A stretch of 64,000 nucleotides of DNA from assembly GCF_023278365.1 (NCBI RefSeq), contig NZ_CP075338.1, forward strand, positions 1,860,001 to 1,924,000, in the 5' to 3' direction. This document shows positions 17,885 through 24,930 of this stretch, piece by piece. The notes beneath the pieces were generated by a model that did no database searches, had not been told where the DNA came from, and saw only the letters and a list, made by a program, of their open reading frames with translations. Within the stretch, counting starts at the first letter, position 1; every line of letters starts with the position of its first letter. Made by a program: the position numbers and the translations under genes. The stretch is from Epilithonimonas zeae (GTDB lineage: Bacteria > Bacteroidota > Bacteroidia > Flavobacteriales > Weeksellaceae).

Positions 17885-17937
17885 CTTTGTCATTCCGTAG
17901 GAATCTCAGCAGTCTAGATTGCTACGGAGTGACAAAG
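17885..17937. repeat. 22-base imperfect inverted repeat
   Basis: CTTTGTCATTCCGTAGGAAT onward (17885-17906) pairs with 17916-17937, 20 of 22 positions matching, loop CAGCAGTCT. A decayed sequence with the same CTCGGAATGACAAA end lies at about 22945-22967. There is no T-tract, so it is not a standard terminator. Confidence 0.7.
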
Positions 17938-17970
17938 TTGGATTTTTATGTTGAAGATTTTAAAGAAATA

Positions 17971-18080
17971 GAATCTGCAGCCCGACTTGAGCGGAAATCC
18001 TTTTTTGCGTGGACTCTAGTTCTATTTAAGAGAAAACGTGAGCAAAAAAGATTGGGAGCGGAAGGCGGAAATAGCTGCCC
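17971..18080. repeat. Dispersed repeat A, copy 1
   Basis: Conserved left arm GCAGCCCGACTTGAGCGGAA (17976-17995) and right arm AAAGATTGGGAGCGGAAGGC onward, ending in AGCTGCCC (18073-18080), around a variable middle. The outer ends (GCAGCC, and GCTGCCC) and the inner ends (TTTTTTGC and GCAAAAAA) are complementary. The same arms recur at 47735-47822 and 55162-55323. Confidence 0.85.
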
Positions 18081-18107
18081 AAAAATTAATTTTATTGACA
18101 TCAAAAT

Positions 18108-18824
18108 ATGAGGAAATTATCCTTGCTTTTTACGAAAGATGGTTTGCAGTGGCAGATTTCTAAGTCCAGAAAAGTTCTGGAGGAAAAAATCTTTCTGAAA
18201 GATGAAGAAACACCAAACAATCTGGTTGAGGAAAAACTGAATGAAGTTTTGGCTTCGGAAAAGTTTTCGGAAATCTCTGTGATCTCTGCAATCAATCATT
18301 TTTCGATTGTGGAAGAAGGTTTTGACCAGCACGATTTGGGTTACGATTTGATTTCCTACAACGCCGATATAAAGAGAAATTCTGAGGAATTGATGTTATC
18401 TGTGAACAAGAAATTTGGGATTCAGTTTTATTATAGTTTTCCGAAAGATTTTTATCAGAAAATCAAGGAATTGGAAGTTCCTACACATTTCAATTTTTCG
18501 GGCGAGAAGTTTCTGAATTCTCTGAACGTTAAAAACCGAAAAGAAATCCACATAAATCTTTATCATCAGCAAGCGGAATTTTTTGCCATCGAGAATAAAA
18601 AAGTGGTTCTTTACAACAATCTGGATGCGGCTTCGGAAGTGGATTTTCTGTATTTCATAATGTTTACGCTGAGTAAAATCGATTTTGGAATTTCTGAAAC
18701 GTATTTTTACATTTATGGAGAAACGACTGAAAACGAAACGTTTATTTCAGAAATGCAGAAGTTTGTTCCGAATCTGAAAATCATTTTCGATAATCTTCAT
18801 AAGAAGAATTTCGTTTTAAATTAA
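18108..18824 (+). CDS. DUF3822 family protein
   Basis: A 238-residue cytoplasmic protein without signal or membrane segments. It has the architecture I recall for DUF3822: an N-terminal basic beta region, SVNKKFGIQFYYSFPKDFY in the middle, and a C-terminal FTLSKIDFGISETYFYIYGE stretch that resembles an actin-like ATPase fragment. In Bacteroidota it commonly precedes rsmD, as it does here (178 bases upstream). No function is established; the pairing suggests a link to rRNA maturation, which is inference. Confidence 0.65.
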   Translation: MRKLSLLFTKDGLQWQISKSRKVLEEKIFLKDEETPNNLVEEKLNEVLASEKFSEISVISAINHFSIVEEGFDQHDLGYDLISYNADIKRNSEELMLSVNKKFGIQFYYSFPKDFYQKIKELEVPTHFNFSGEKFLNSLNVKNRKEIHINLYHQQAEFFAIENKKVVLYNNLDAASEVDFLYFIMFTLSKIDFGISETYFYIYGETTENETFISEMQKFVPNLKIIFDNLHKKNFVLN

Positions 18825-18833
18825 TATTTTCAA

Positions 18834-18956
18834 ACCACAAAAGTTACAAAAGAAGAATTTAAAATTAAACCTTGAAAAGAGTAAAAGGGAATTATTGATC
18901 TTTTTTATTCTTTTGAAAAACTTAAAATCAGTAAAATCTTTGTGACTTTTGTGGTT
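18834..18956. repeat. Inverted repeat ACCACAAAAGT type, copy 1
   Basis: ACCACAAAAGTTACAAAAG at 18834-18852 is almost the complement of CTTTGTGACTTTTGTGGTT at 18938-18956; the spacer is about 85 bases and AT-rich. It fills the gap between DUF3822 and rsmD. A second copy with the same arms is at 21076-21191. Confidence 0.8.
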
Positions 18957-19002
18957 GATTTAAGATTTTAAGTTTTAAGTCATCATCTATCAAACAACAT
19001 CT

Positions 19003-19569
19003 ATGTTTAGAATCATCAGTGGAAAATGGAAAGCCAAAAGAATTGCGGCGCCAAAAAATTTCGATGTAAGACCAACTACAGACTTCGCCAAAGAAGCGTT
19101 ATTCAGCATTATTGATAACAAATATGATCTTGAATTCTGTTCCGTTCTGGACTTATTTGCAGGCATTGGTTCGATTACTTTGGAGTTTGCTTCCCGCGAC
19201 TGCAAAGACATCACGTCTGTTGAACTGAACCCAAAACACGCCGGATTTATCAATTCGACAGCGAATGAATTGGATATGGGATTGCAGGTCAATATCCAGA
19301 GAGCGGATGTTTTTGAATGGCTGAAAAAGAAAAGAAATCACGAAAAAAAATACGAAATAATTTTCGCAGATGCACCTTTTGAAACGGAAGAAAATAAATA
19401 CAATGAAATGATTGATTTGGTTTTGAATAATGAATTACTGAAACCAAACGGAGTTTTCATCCTGGAACATCAGAGTAGACTAAAATTCTCTCATCCAAAC
19501 TTGAAAGACACCAGAAAATACGGAAACGTGAGTTTTTCATTCTTTGAAAGTCAGCCGATTTCTAAATAA
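19003..19569 (+). CDS. rsmD: 16S rRNA (guanine966-N2)-methyltransferase
   Basis: SAM-dependent enzyme that methylates G966 of 16S rRNA during 30S assembly. The 188-residue protein has the RsmD N-terminus MFRIISGKWKAKRIAAP, substrate loop VRPTTDFAKEALFSII near residues 26-41, SAM motif I LDLFAGIGSITLEFASR near 51-67, and SVELNP near 75. Motif IV reads FADAPFE where the family normally has DPPF; the alanine is encoded by GCA at about 19369. The rest is complete, so the change is probably tolerated or lineage-specific. The glucosaminidase gene follows after 12 bases. Confidence 0.92.
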   Translation: MFRIISGKWKAKRIAAPKNFDVRPTTDFAKEALFSIIDNKYDLEFCSVLDLFAGIGSITLEFASRDCKDITSVELNPKHAGFINSTANELDMGLQVNIQRADVFEWLKKKRNHEKKYEIIFADAPFETEENKYNEMIDLVLNNELLKPNGVFILEHQSRLKFSHPNLKDTRKYGNVSFSFFESQPISK

Positions 19570-19581
19570 AATGATTGAGAT

Positions 19582-20028
19582 ATGAGGAATTTCCACATCA
19601 GATTATTATTGATTTTCGTTCTGTTTTTTAGTTTGAAAATTTCTGCTCAGAATTCTTACGTAAATCAATATAAAATGCTTGCGACAGAGCTTTCTCAGGA
19701 ATTTGGGATTCCAACTTCGGTTATTCTTTCAATTGCTTTTATGGAAACTGGTGGTGGTACAAGTTCGGCTTGTAAAGTTCTAAACAACCATTTTGGGATG
19801 ACAGGAAAAAACGAAGTCAATAATTCCAGATTCAAAAGTTTCACTGATTCTAAAGCTTCTTATCGTGCTTTTTGTGAATGGGTTTCGAAAAGAAAATTCT
19901 ATGAAAAACTAAAAGGTTCGCAAAATCATAACGAATGGTTTGTCGCCATTGCTTCCTCAGGATATTCTACAAAACCCGCAGAATGGAAGCAAAAACTGAA
20001 TCTCGTTATGAAGAAAATTGGTTTATAA
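19582..20028 (+). CDS. Exported glucosaminidase-domain protein
   Basis: A 148-residue protein with a signal peptide (residues 1-23, cut near KISAQ) and one FlgJ/endo-beta-N-acetylglucosaminidase domain. The catalytic glutamate is in LSIAFMETGGGTSS near residue 57, followed by NNHFGMTGK near 71, typical of peptidoglycan hydrolases of this group. It probably cuts glycan strands in the periplasm. It follows rsmD by 12 bases and converges on the HxlR gene with one base between the stops. Confidence 0.85.
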   Translation: MRNFHIRLLLIFVLFFSLKISAQNSYVNQYKMLATELSQEFGIPTSVILSIAFMETGGGTSSACKVLNNHFGMTGKNEVNNSRFKSFTDSKASYRAFCEWVSKRKFYEKLKGSQNHNEWFVAIASSGYSTKPAEWKQKLNLVMKKIGL

Positions 20029-20029
20029 A

Positions 20030-20380
20030 TTAATCCTGAACCAAAATCTTATCACAATCTTTAACGGCCTCATTTCCCCAATCACAAATCGAACGCAGGA
20101 CAGGAATCAAAGTTTTTCCAAATTCTGTCAAAGAATATTCTACCATTAGCGGTGGTTTTTGTGTGTAAACTTTCCGCTCGATAATACCGTCATCTTCCAG
20201 TTGTTTCAACTGTAAACTCAAGGTTCTTTCCGTGATTGTCGGGATTTCTTTTCGGATTTCATTATAACGTTTCGTTCCCATTGCGAGATGAATGAGAATC
20301 ACAGCTTTCCATTTTCCTCCGATAAAACGCATTGTAACGCTTGTTCCGCAAGGAAATTTCTTATTATCGACTAAAAACAT
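20030..20380 (-). CDS. HxlR-family transcriptional regulator
   Basis: A 116-residue winged-helix protein. The family signature is complete: CGTSVTMRFIGGKWKAVILIHL near residues 11-32, RYNEIRKEIPTITERTLSLQ near 38-57 (recognition helix), and LKQLEDDGIIERKVY near 58-72. Cys11 near the N-terminus is where redox or quinone-sensing HxlR proteins carry their sensor cysteine. It is divergent from a nitroreductase with an 80-base shared region that holds a TACTATCA/TGATAGTA pair, so it is likely to control both genes. Confidence 0.92.
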   Translation of the reverse strand: MFLVDNKKFPCGTSVTMRFIGGKWKAVILIHLAMGTKRYNEIRKEIPTITERTLSLQLKQLEDDGIIERKVYTQKPPLMVEYSLTEFGKTLIPVLRSICDWGNEAVKDCDKILVQD

Positions 20381-20381
20381 A

Positions 20382-20453
20382 TACTATCATTATTGACCGT
20401 TATTGCAAAGTTAAGAAACACTATTTATTTTTGCAACTATAAAATTGATAGTA
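20382..20453. promoter_or_regulatory. Shared HxlR/nitroreductase control region with inverted half-sites
   Basis: TACTATCA at 20382-20389 (next to the HxlR start) and its exact complement TGATAGTA at 20446-20453 (next to the nitroreductase start) flank the intergenic region. They are candidate HxlR operators placed to repress or autoregulate in both directions. Confidence 0.55.
20403..20433 (+). promoter_or_regulatory. Promoter of the nitroreductase gene
   Basis: TTG at 20403-20405, a 20-base spacer and TATTTTTG at 20426-20433 fit the Bacteroidota -33/-7 consensus. The ATG is 27 bases further, and the proposed TGATAGTA operator lies between the -7 element and the start. Confidence 0.75.
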
Positions 20454-20460
20454 CAAAATT

Positions 20461-21063
20461 ATGGAAACATTTCTTACCAAAATGCAGAAAAGATACACTG
20501 TAAAAAAGTATAATTCTGAAGGAAAACTTGATAATGAAATTAAAGAACAACTGAAATCGATTCTCCATTTGAGTCCTTCTTCAATCAACAGCCAGCCTTG
20601 GAAATTCACTTTTGTGGAAGATTCAAATGCTAAATCAGAATTTGCTGAAGCTTCGTATTTTAATAAAGAAAAAATCAATGACAGCAAGCTTTTAGTCGTT
20701 TTTCAGGTTTTAAAAAATGTAGAAGATTTTGAAAAGCAAATAGAAGGAAGTATACCCGAAGGTTCAATCACGTATTACAACACAATGATAAAACCGCACG
20801 GCGATGATTACATAAAAAGTTGGATGTCGCATCAGGTTTATCTTGCTTTAGGCGTTTTGCTGAGCGCATGTGCACAAATGGAAATCGATTCTACGCCGAT
20901 GGAAGGTATTGAAATCGCAAAATATGACATCATTCTTGAGAATGATAAATATACAGCATTGTTCGCCGTCGCAATTGGTGTGAGAGATGAAACTGATTTC
21001 AATCAACCAAAACTCAAAGCCAAATCAAGATTGAATTTTGAAGAGATTCTGGATGTGATTTAA
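20461..21063 (+). CDS. NfsB-like nitroreductase family protein
   Basis: A 200-residue FMN-dependent NAD(P)H oxidoreductase. Visible family segments are MQKRYTVKKYNSEGKL near the N-terminus, LHLSPSSINSQPWKFTFVED near residues 36-55 (FMN phosphate binding), and SWMSHQVYLALGVLLSACAQ near 120-139. It probably reduces quinones or nitro compounds with two electrons. It is paired with the divergent HxlR regulator, a common arrangement for electrophile-induced reductases. The frame ends at a repeat of the ACCACAAAAGT type. Confidence 0.88.
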   Translation: METFLTKMQKRYTVKKYNSEGKLDNEIKEQLKSILHLSPSSINSQPWKFTFVEDSNAKSEFAEASYFNKEKINDSKLLVVFQVLKNVEDFEKQIEGSIPEGSITYYNTMIKPHGDDYIKSWMSHQVYLALGVLLSACAQMEIDSTPMEGIEIAKYDIILENDKYTALFAVAIGVRDETDFNQPKLKAKSRLNFEEILDVI

Positions 21064-21075
21064 ATTCTTTTTCAA

Positions 21076-21191
21076 AACCACAAAAGTCACAAAAGACAAT
21101 CATTTGATAATCAAAGTTTAAATAAGTTGAGCTTCTAATGCTTATTTGAGTTTTATTAAAAACAATCAAAACTTTTGTACCTTTTGTGGTT
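21076..21191. repeat. Inverted repeat ACCACAAAAGT type, copy 2
   Basis: AACCACAAAAGTCACAAAAG at 21076-21095 faces CTTTTGTACCTTTTGTGGTT at 21172-21191 (18 of 20 positions complementary), spacer 76 bases. Arms match copy 1 at 18834-18956, while the spacers differ. Confidence 0.82.
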
Positions 21192-21223
21192 GAGAATCTA
21201 TTTAAAAATAATTTCTAACTTTG
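21190..21223 (+). promoter_or_regulatory. Possible promoter of the ABC-F gene
   Basis: TTG 21190-21192 and TAACTTTG 21216-21223 are separated by 23 bases, the upper limit of the consensus. It would give a leader of about 95 bases with a GC-richer patch (21270-21305). No clear antiterminator hairpins could be assigned by eye. The TTG lies in the right arm of the neighbouring inverted repeat. Confidence 0.45.
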
Positions 21224-21325
21224 TAGAAATAAAATTCTAAAGATTATAATGTAAAATTCAATTTCTTTTCAGGCAATCTTCTGCGGACCAACTCGTCTGC
21301 TATTGTTCATTTAAAAAAAGAAATT

Positions 21326-22921
21326 ATGCTTATTTTACAAGATATATCTTACCAACATCCCAATAAAGATGTTCTTTTTTCGGACATCAACTTTACACTT
21401 AATTCTCAGGAAAAAACAGCTTTAATCGGAAATAATGGTTCCGGAAAATCGACTTTGCTCAAAATAATTGCTGGCGAATTACAACCAAAATCAGGAACTA
21501 TTAAATCTGATTCTAATATCTATTACATTCCGCAAATTTTCGGTCAGTATAATCATTTGAGTATTGCTGAAGCTTTAAATATTGATAAAAAACTGAATGC
21601 TTTAAAGGAAATTCTAAACGGTTCTGTAACCGAAGAAAATATGGAAATTTTGAATGATGATTGGACAATCGAAGACAGAATAAAAGAAGCTTTCAAGTAT
21701 TGGAATCTGCCCGATTTCGATTTGAATCTGAAATTAGAAAATCTAAGTGGCGGACAAAAAACCAAATTGTTTCTTGCAGGAATGATGATTCATCAGCCGG
21801 ATTTGATTCTAATGGATGAACCGACGAATCATTTGGATTTAGTAAGTAGAAATTTACTCTATGAATTTATTAAATCAACTTCGAAAAGTCTTTTGATTGT
21901 AAGTCACGACAGAGTTTTGCTCAATCTTTTAGACAAAACTTGCGAACTCAATAAAAATGGAATTTCGGTTTATGGAGGAAATTACGATTTCTATTCTGAA
22001 CAGAAGAAAATCGAACAGAATTCATTGGAACAGAATATTCAGAACCGAGAAAAAGAACTAAAAAAAGCCAAAGAAAAAGAGCGCGAAACGATTGAAAGGC
22101 AAAACAAATTAGATTCCCGAGGAAAAGGAAAGCAAGAAAAATCGGGCGTTTCCAGAATTATGATGAACACGCTTCGCAACAAAGCGGAAAACAGTACATC
22201 AAAACTAAAATCTGTTCATTCTGAAAAAATTGATAACATCAGAGAAAATCTTCACAGTTTGAAAGATAATCTTTCCGGAATCGATAAGATGAAAATCAAT
22301 TTCGATAATTCTCATCTTCATAAAGGGAAAATTTTGGTCAAAGCGGAACAAATTAATTTCAATTATCATCAAGAAAATCTTTGGGAAAACAATCTCGATT
22401 TTCAAATTCTGAGTGGAGAAAGAGTTGCAATAAAAGGTGATAACGGTTCAGGAAAAACCACTTTGATTAAAATGATTCTCGGTGAAATAAAACCGACTTT
22501 TGGTGAAATTTATTTATCAGAAAAGAAAACAATTTACATCGACCAAGAATATTCTTTGATTAAAAATGGATTTTCGGTTTATGAACAAGCTCAGCAATTT
22601 AATTTAAAAAATCTTGAAGAACACGAGGTCAAAACCATTTTAGCAAGATTTCTATTCTGGAAAAATGATTGGGACAAAAAATGTGAATTCCTGAGTGGTG
22701 GCGAAAAGATGAAACTCCTGCTCTGCTGTCTTTCTATCCAAAATATTTCGCCAGATATGATAATTTTGGATGAGCCAATCAATAATCTGGACATTCAGAA
22801 TATTGAGATTCTGACATCAGCAATCAACGATTACCAAGGAACTTTGATTGTAGTTTCTCACGATAATCAATTTTTGGAAGATATAAATATTAGTAAGTTT
22901 GTCATTCTGAACGAAATGTAA
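21326..22921 (+). CDS. ABC-F family ATPase
   Basis: A 531-residue cytoplasmic protein with two ABC domains and no membrane domain. Domain 1 has GNNGSGKST near residues 36-44, LSGGQKTKL near 141 and LMDEPTNHLDL near 161-171. A charged coiled linker (about 230-330) follows. Domain 2 has GDNGSGKTT near 371, LSGGEKMKL near 456 and ILDEPINNLDI near 481, where the usual TNH is INN. ABC-F proteins act on ribosomes, some giving antibiotic protection; the long leader would suit inducible control. The exact subfamily cannot be fixed by eye. Confidence 0.88.
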   Translation: MLILQDISYQHPNKDVLFSDINFTLNSQEKTALIGNNGSGKSTLLKIIAGELQPKSGTIKSDSNIYYIPQIFGQYNHLSIAEALNIDKKLNALKEILNGSVTEENMEILNDDWTIEDRIKEAFKYWNLPDFDLNLKLENLSGGQKTKLFLAGMMIHQPDLILMDEPTNHLDLVSRNLLYEFIKSTSKSLLIVSHDRVLLNLLDKTCELNKNGISVYGGNYDFYSEQKKIEQNSLEQNIQNREKELKKAKEKERETIERQNKLDSRGKGKQEKSGVSRIMMNTLRNKAENSTSKLKSVHSEKIDNIRENLHSLKDNLSGIDKMKINFDNSHLHKGKILVKAEQINFNYHQENLWENNLDFQILSGERVAIKGDNGSGKTTLIKMILGEIKPTFGEIYLSEKKTIYIDQEYSLIKNGFSVYEQAQQFNLKNLEEHEVKTILARFLFWKNDWDKKCEFLSGGEKMKLLLCCLSIQNISPDMIILDEPINNLDIQNIEILTSAINDYQGTLIVVSHDNQFLEDINISKFVILNEM

Positions 22922-22970
22922 TGAAGGGAAGAATCTATAGATATCTCGTTCCTCGGAATGACAAAAATAA

Positions 22971-22998
22971 AAAACGCCTCAATTAATCGAGGCGTTTT
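22971..22998. terminator. Bidirectional terminator between ABC-F and ABM genes
   Basis: A perfect 10-base-pair stem AAAACGCCTC with GAGGCGTTTT, loop AATTAATC, is flanked by A-rich and T-rich sequence. It serves the two convergent genes. Confidence 0.87.
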
Positions 22999-23000
22999 AT

Positions 23001-23288
23001 TTATACTAATTTCGCAAGATAAATCTCAGCAGATTTTTCTAATAAATTGGGTGCTTTTTCTACAAACTCTTTGATATAAGACCGTTGATTATGAGCATCC
23101 AAACCCTCTTTACTTTTCCAAATCTCGTGAAATATGAAAACAGTTTCGTCTTCCAAATCTTGCTGCAAATCATATTTTTCGCAGGCCTCTTCTTTTCTCG
23201 TATTCAGAACCATATTATCAAGAATTGATTTCAAATCCTGAACTGATTCCTTTTTTGCTTTTAAAATAGCTGTTAAATAGATAGACAT
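23001..23288 (-). CDS. Antibiotic biosynthesis monooxygenase-domain protein (YgiN-like)
   Basis: A 95-residue ferredoxin-like ABM protein. Typical segments are YLTAILKAKKESVQDLKSIL, RKEEACEKYDLQQD near residues 31-44 and FIFHEIWKSKEGLDAHNQRS near 51-70. YgiN of E. coli, a quinol monooxygenase, is the best-known relative and is also encoded next to mdaB. Here the MdaB-like gene lies 11 bases upstream on the same strand, so a quinone/quinol redox cycle is a reasonable inference. Confidence 0.85.
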   Translation of the reverse strand: MSIYLTAILKAKKESVQDLKSILDNMVLNTRKEEACEKYDLQQDLEDETVFIFHEIWKSKEGLDAHNQRSYIKEFVEKAPNLLEKSAEIYLAKLV

Positions 23289-23299
23289 TTTTATTTTTT

Positions 23300-23929
23300 T
23301 TAGTTTAAAACTTCTGATTTGACATTCTGAAATGCATTTTTCAGATAATCTTTATATTCCTTTTCGTAGTTATCAATTCTTTCCGGAGTTGCTGCTTTTT
23401 CCATATCGTGAAAATGGAAACTTCCCAAATTTTTCATCCCGGTGAAAGCATTCATCTTGTGAAAACCAAATAAAACGCCTTCGTCAACAGAATGCTGCTT
23501 GAAAAATTCGCCCTCCAAAGTGAAAGCAGTTTCCGGAGCATTCCAGCTTGTGGTTACGAAATAATGTTTTCCGTGCATCAAACCGCCGGTTCCGTAATTG
23601 ATTTCAGGATTCACTCTGGAACGTCCGTCGCTTTTATAAATGCCATTGTTATGACCAGCCGTGAAAACTTCATCAATATAAAATTTCAGACGATTCGGAA
23701 CCTGAAACCACCAAACAGGAAAATGATAAACCACAACATCAGCCCATTTAAAATTTTCTGCTTCATCAACTGGATTAAAATCATCATTAATATTAGTTAT
23801 TCTAATTTCAAAGCCTTGTTTATCAAGCGTTTCTTTTGTCCATTTTGTAATTGTATTATTAAAACTTCCGCCGGAATGTGCGAATTTCTGTCCACCGTTG
23901 ATTATAAATATTTTCATTGATTTTTTCAT
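23300..23929 (-). CDS. mdaB: NADPH:quinone reductase, MdaB-like
   Basis: A 209-residue flavodoxin-fold NAD(P)H-dependent oxidoreductase that reduces quinones by two electrons. It shows FIINGGQKFAHSGGSFNNTI near residues 8-27 (FMN/FAD loop), WADVVVYHFPVWWFQVPNRL near 62-81, and GGLMHGKHYFVTTSWNAPET near 116-135, all characteristic of MdaB. ATG 23929 is used; ATG 23917 is also possible. It is upstream of the ABM gene and divergent from a LysR regulator, which suggests control by that regulator. Confidence 0.85.
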   Translation of the reverse strand: MKKSMKIFIINGGQKFAHSGGSFNNTITKWTKETLDKQGFEIRITNINDDFNPVDEAENFKWADVVVYHFPVWWFQVPNRLKFYIDEVFTAGHNNGIYKSDGRSRVNPEINYGTGGLMHGKHYFVTTSWNAPETAFTLEGEFFKQHSVDEGVLFGFHKMNAFTGMKNLGSFHFHDMEKAATPERIDNYEKEYKDYLKNAFQNVKSEVLN

Positions 23930-23990
23930 TTAATAATTTAATGATGCAAAGTTCCGACAGAAAAATAAATTATAAAAATAATATAAATTA

Positions 23991-23998
23991 TATATTTG
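23991..23998 (+). promoter_or_regulatory. -7 element of the LysR gene
   Basis: TATATTTG fits TAnnTTTG 20 bases before the LysR ATG. The 89-base divergent region is very AT-rich, with dyads such as ATTATAATTATAAT at 24000-24013, which may form the LysR binding area. No TTG lies at the right spacing. Confidence 0.5.
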
Positions 23999-24018
23999 CA
24001 TTATAATTATAATACAAA

Positions 24019-24915
24019 ATGATAAATCTGGAATGGCTTAGAACTTTTAAAAGTGTCTATGAAACGCAGTCTTACACCAAAGCAGCGAAGGAATTGTATA
24101 TTTCTCAACCTGGCGTGAGCCTTCATATTGGTTCGTTGGAAGCTTATGTTGGCTATTCTTTGTTCGAAAGGATTTCTAAAAAATTAATTCCGACAGAGAA
24201 AGCGAAGATTCTTTATAATTTTACTTTGGAACCGCTTCTAAAGTTAGAAACCGCCGAACAGACTTTCCATAAAACAACGAAAACCGAGCGTCCAACTGTA
24301 AGTGTTGGGATGTGTTTCGAAACTTTTCAATTTACTTTGGAAAAGCATATTCCTACTTTTGATTTTAATGTAATTATCAGGTTTGGATTATATGAACAGA
24401 TGTTTTCGGATTTGGATAACGGACTGTTGGATTTGATTATCACACCAAGAAAGACCAATCTTAAAAACCTGAATTTCGAGGCATTTTCCAAAGAAAAAAT
24501 TGTTTTGATTAATGGAACCGGAACCGATACTTCCGAATTCCAAAAATTAATTAAAACCAATAAAATCGAAGAAGCCGAAAACTGGCTGAAACAGCAAATC
24601 TGGTACAGCACAGCAGCAGATATGGAGCACCTGAATAACTTCTGGAAAGCCAATTTTAACCGGCATCCGGATTTCAAACCAAATTATATCGTCCCCAATA
24701 TCTGCTCGATTGTGCGTTGTTTAAGTGGAAATTCGGGTTTCTCAATCGTTCCGGATTTTCTTTGTAAAAAAGAGATTGCAAATGGCGGAATCGAGATTAC
24801 TTGGGAAGGCCATAATAAAATCGAGAACACTTTACACTTTGGCGAACGAACAAAAAATATGGTTCAGAACGAGATTGATGAAATTAAAAGTATTTTCAGA
24901 AATGAGAATTTTTAA
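24019..24915 (+). CDS. LysR-family transcriptional regulator
   Basis: A 298-residue regulator with the standard N-terminal winged helix: NLEWLRTFKSVYETQSYTKA near residues 3-22, ELYISQPGVSLHIGSLEAYV near 26-45 and LFERISKKLIPTEKAK near 49-64. The effector domain follows from about residue 90. It is divergent from mdaB and the quinol monooxygenase, the usual LysR arrangement with its target. The effector is unknown; a quinone or electrophile is likely from context. Confidence 0.9.
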   Translation: MINLEWLRTFKSVYETQSYTKAAKELYISQPGVSLHIGSLEAYVGYSLFERISKKLIPTEKAKILYNFTLEPLLKLETAEQTFHKTTKTERPTVSVGMCFETFQFTLEKHIPTFDFNVIIRFGLYEQMFSDLDNGLLDLIITPRKTNLKNLNFEAFSKEKIVLINGTGTDTSEFQKLIKTNKIEEAENWLKQQIWYSTAADMEHLNNFWKANFNRHPDFKPNYIVPNICSIVRCLSGNSGFSIVPDFLCKKEIANGGIEITWEGHNKIENTLHFGERTKNMVQNEIDEIKSIFRNENF

Positions 24916-24930
24916 TTAATACTGTATAAT

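Larger units (their letters stand above)
17706..18107. other. Repeat-filled intergenic region upstream of DUF3822
   Basis: This 402-base gap has a -7 element TAACTTTG at 17788-17795 on the plus strand, then two unrelated inverted-repeat units, described separately (17885-17937 and 17971-18080). If the -7 element works, the DUF3822 mRNA has a leader of about 300 bases containing both repeats. A frame of 74 codons crosses the region but only reads through the repeats and is not considered a gene. Confidence 0.5.

Noticed and set aside
17887-18111. 74-codon plus-strand frame upstream of DUF3822
   Set aside because: It only reads through two inverted-repeat units, and its C-terminal peptide matches that of the frame at 55151-55345 because both cross copies of repeat A.
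21224-21325. Riboswitch or antibiotic-sensing attenuator in the ABC-F leader
   Set aside because: A GC-richer patch exists at 21270-21305, but no alternate hairpins, T-tract or leader peptide could be assigned.
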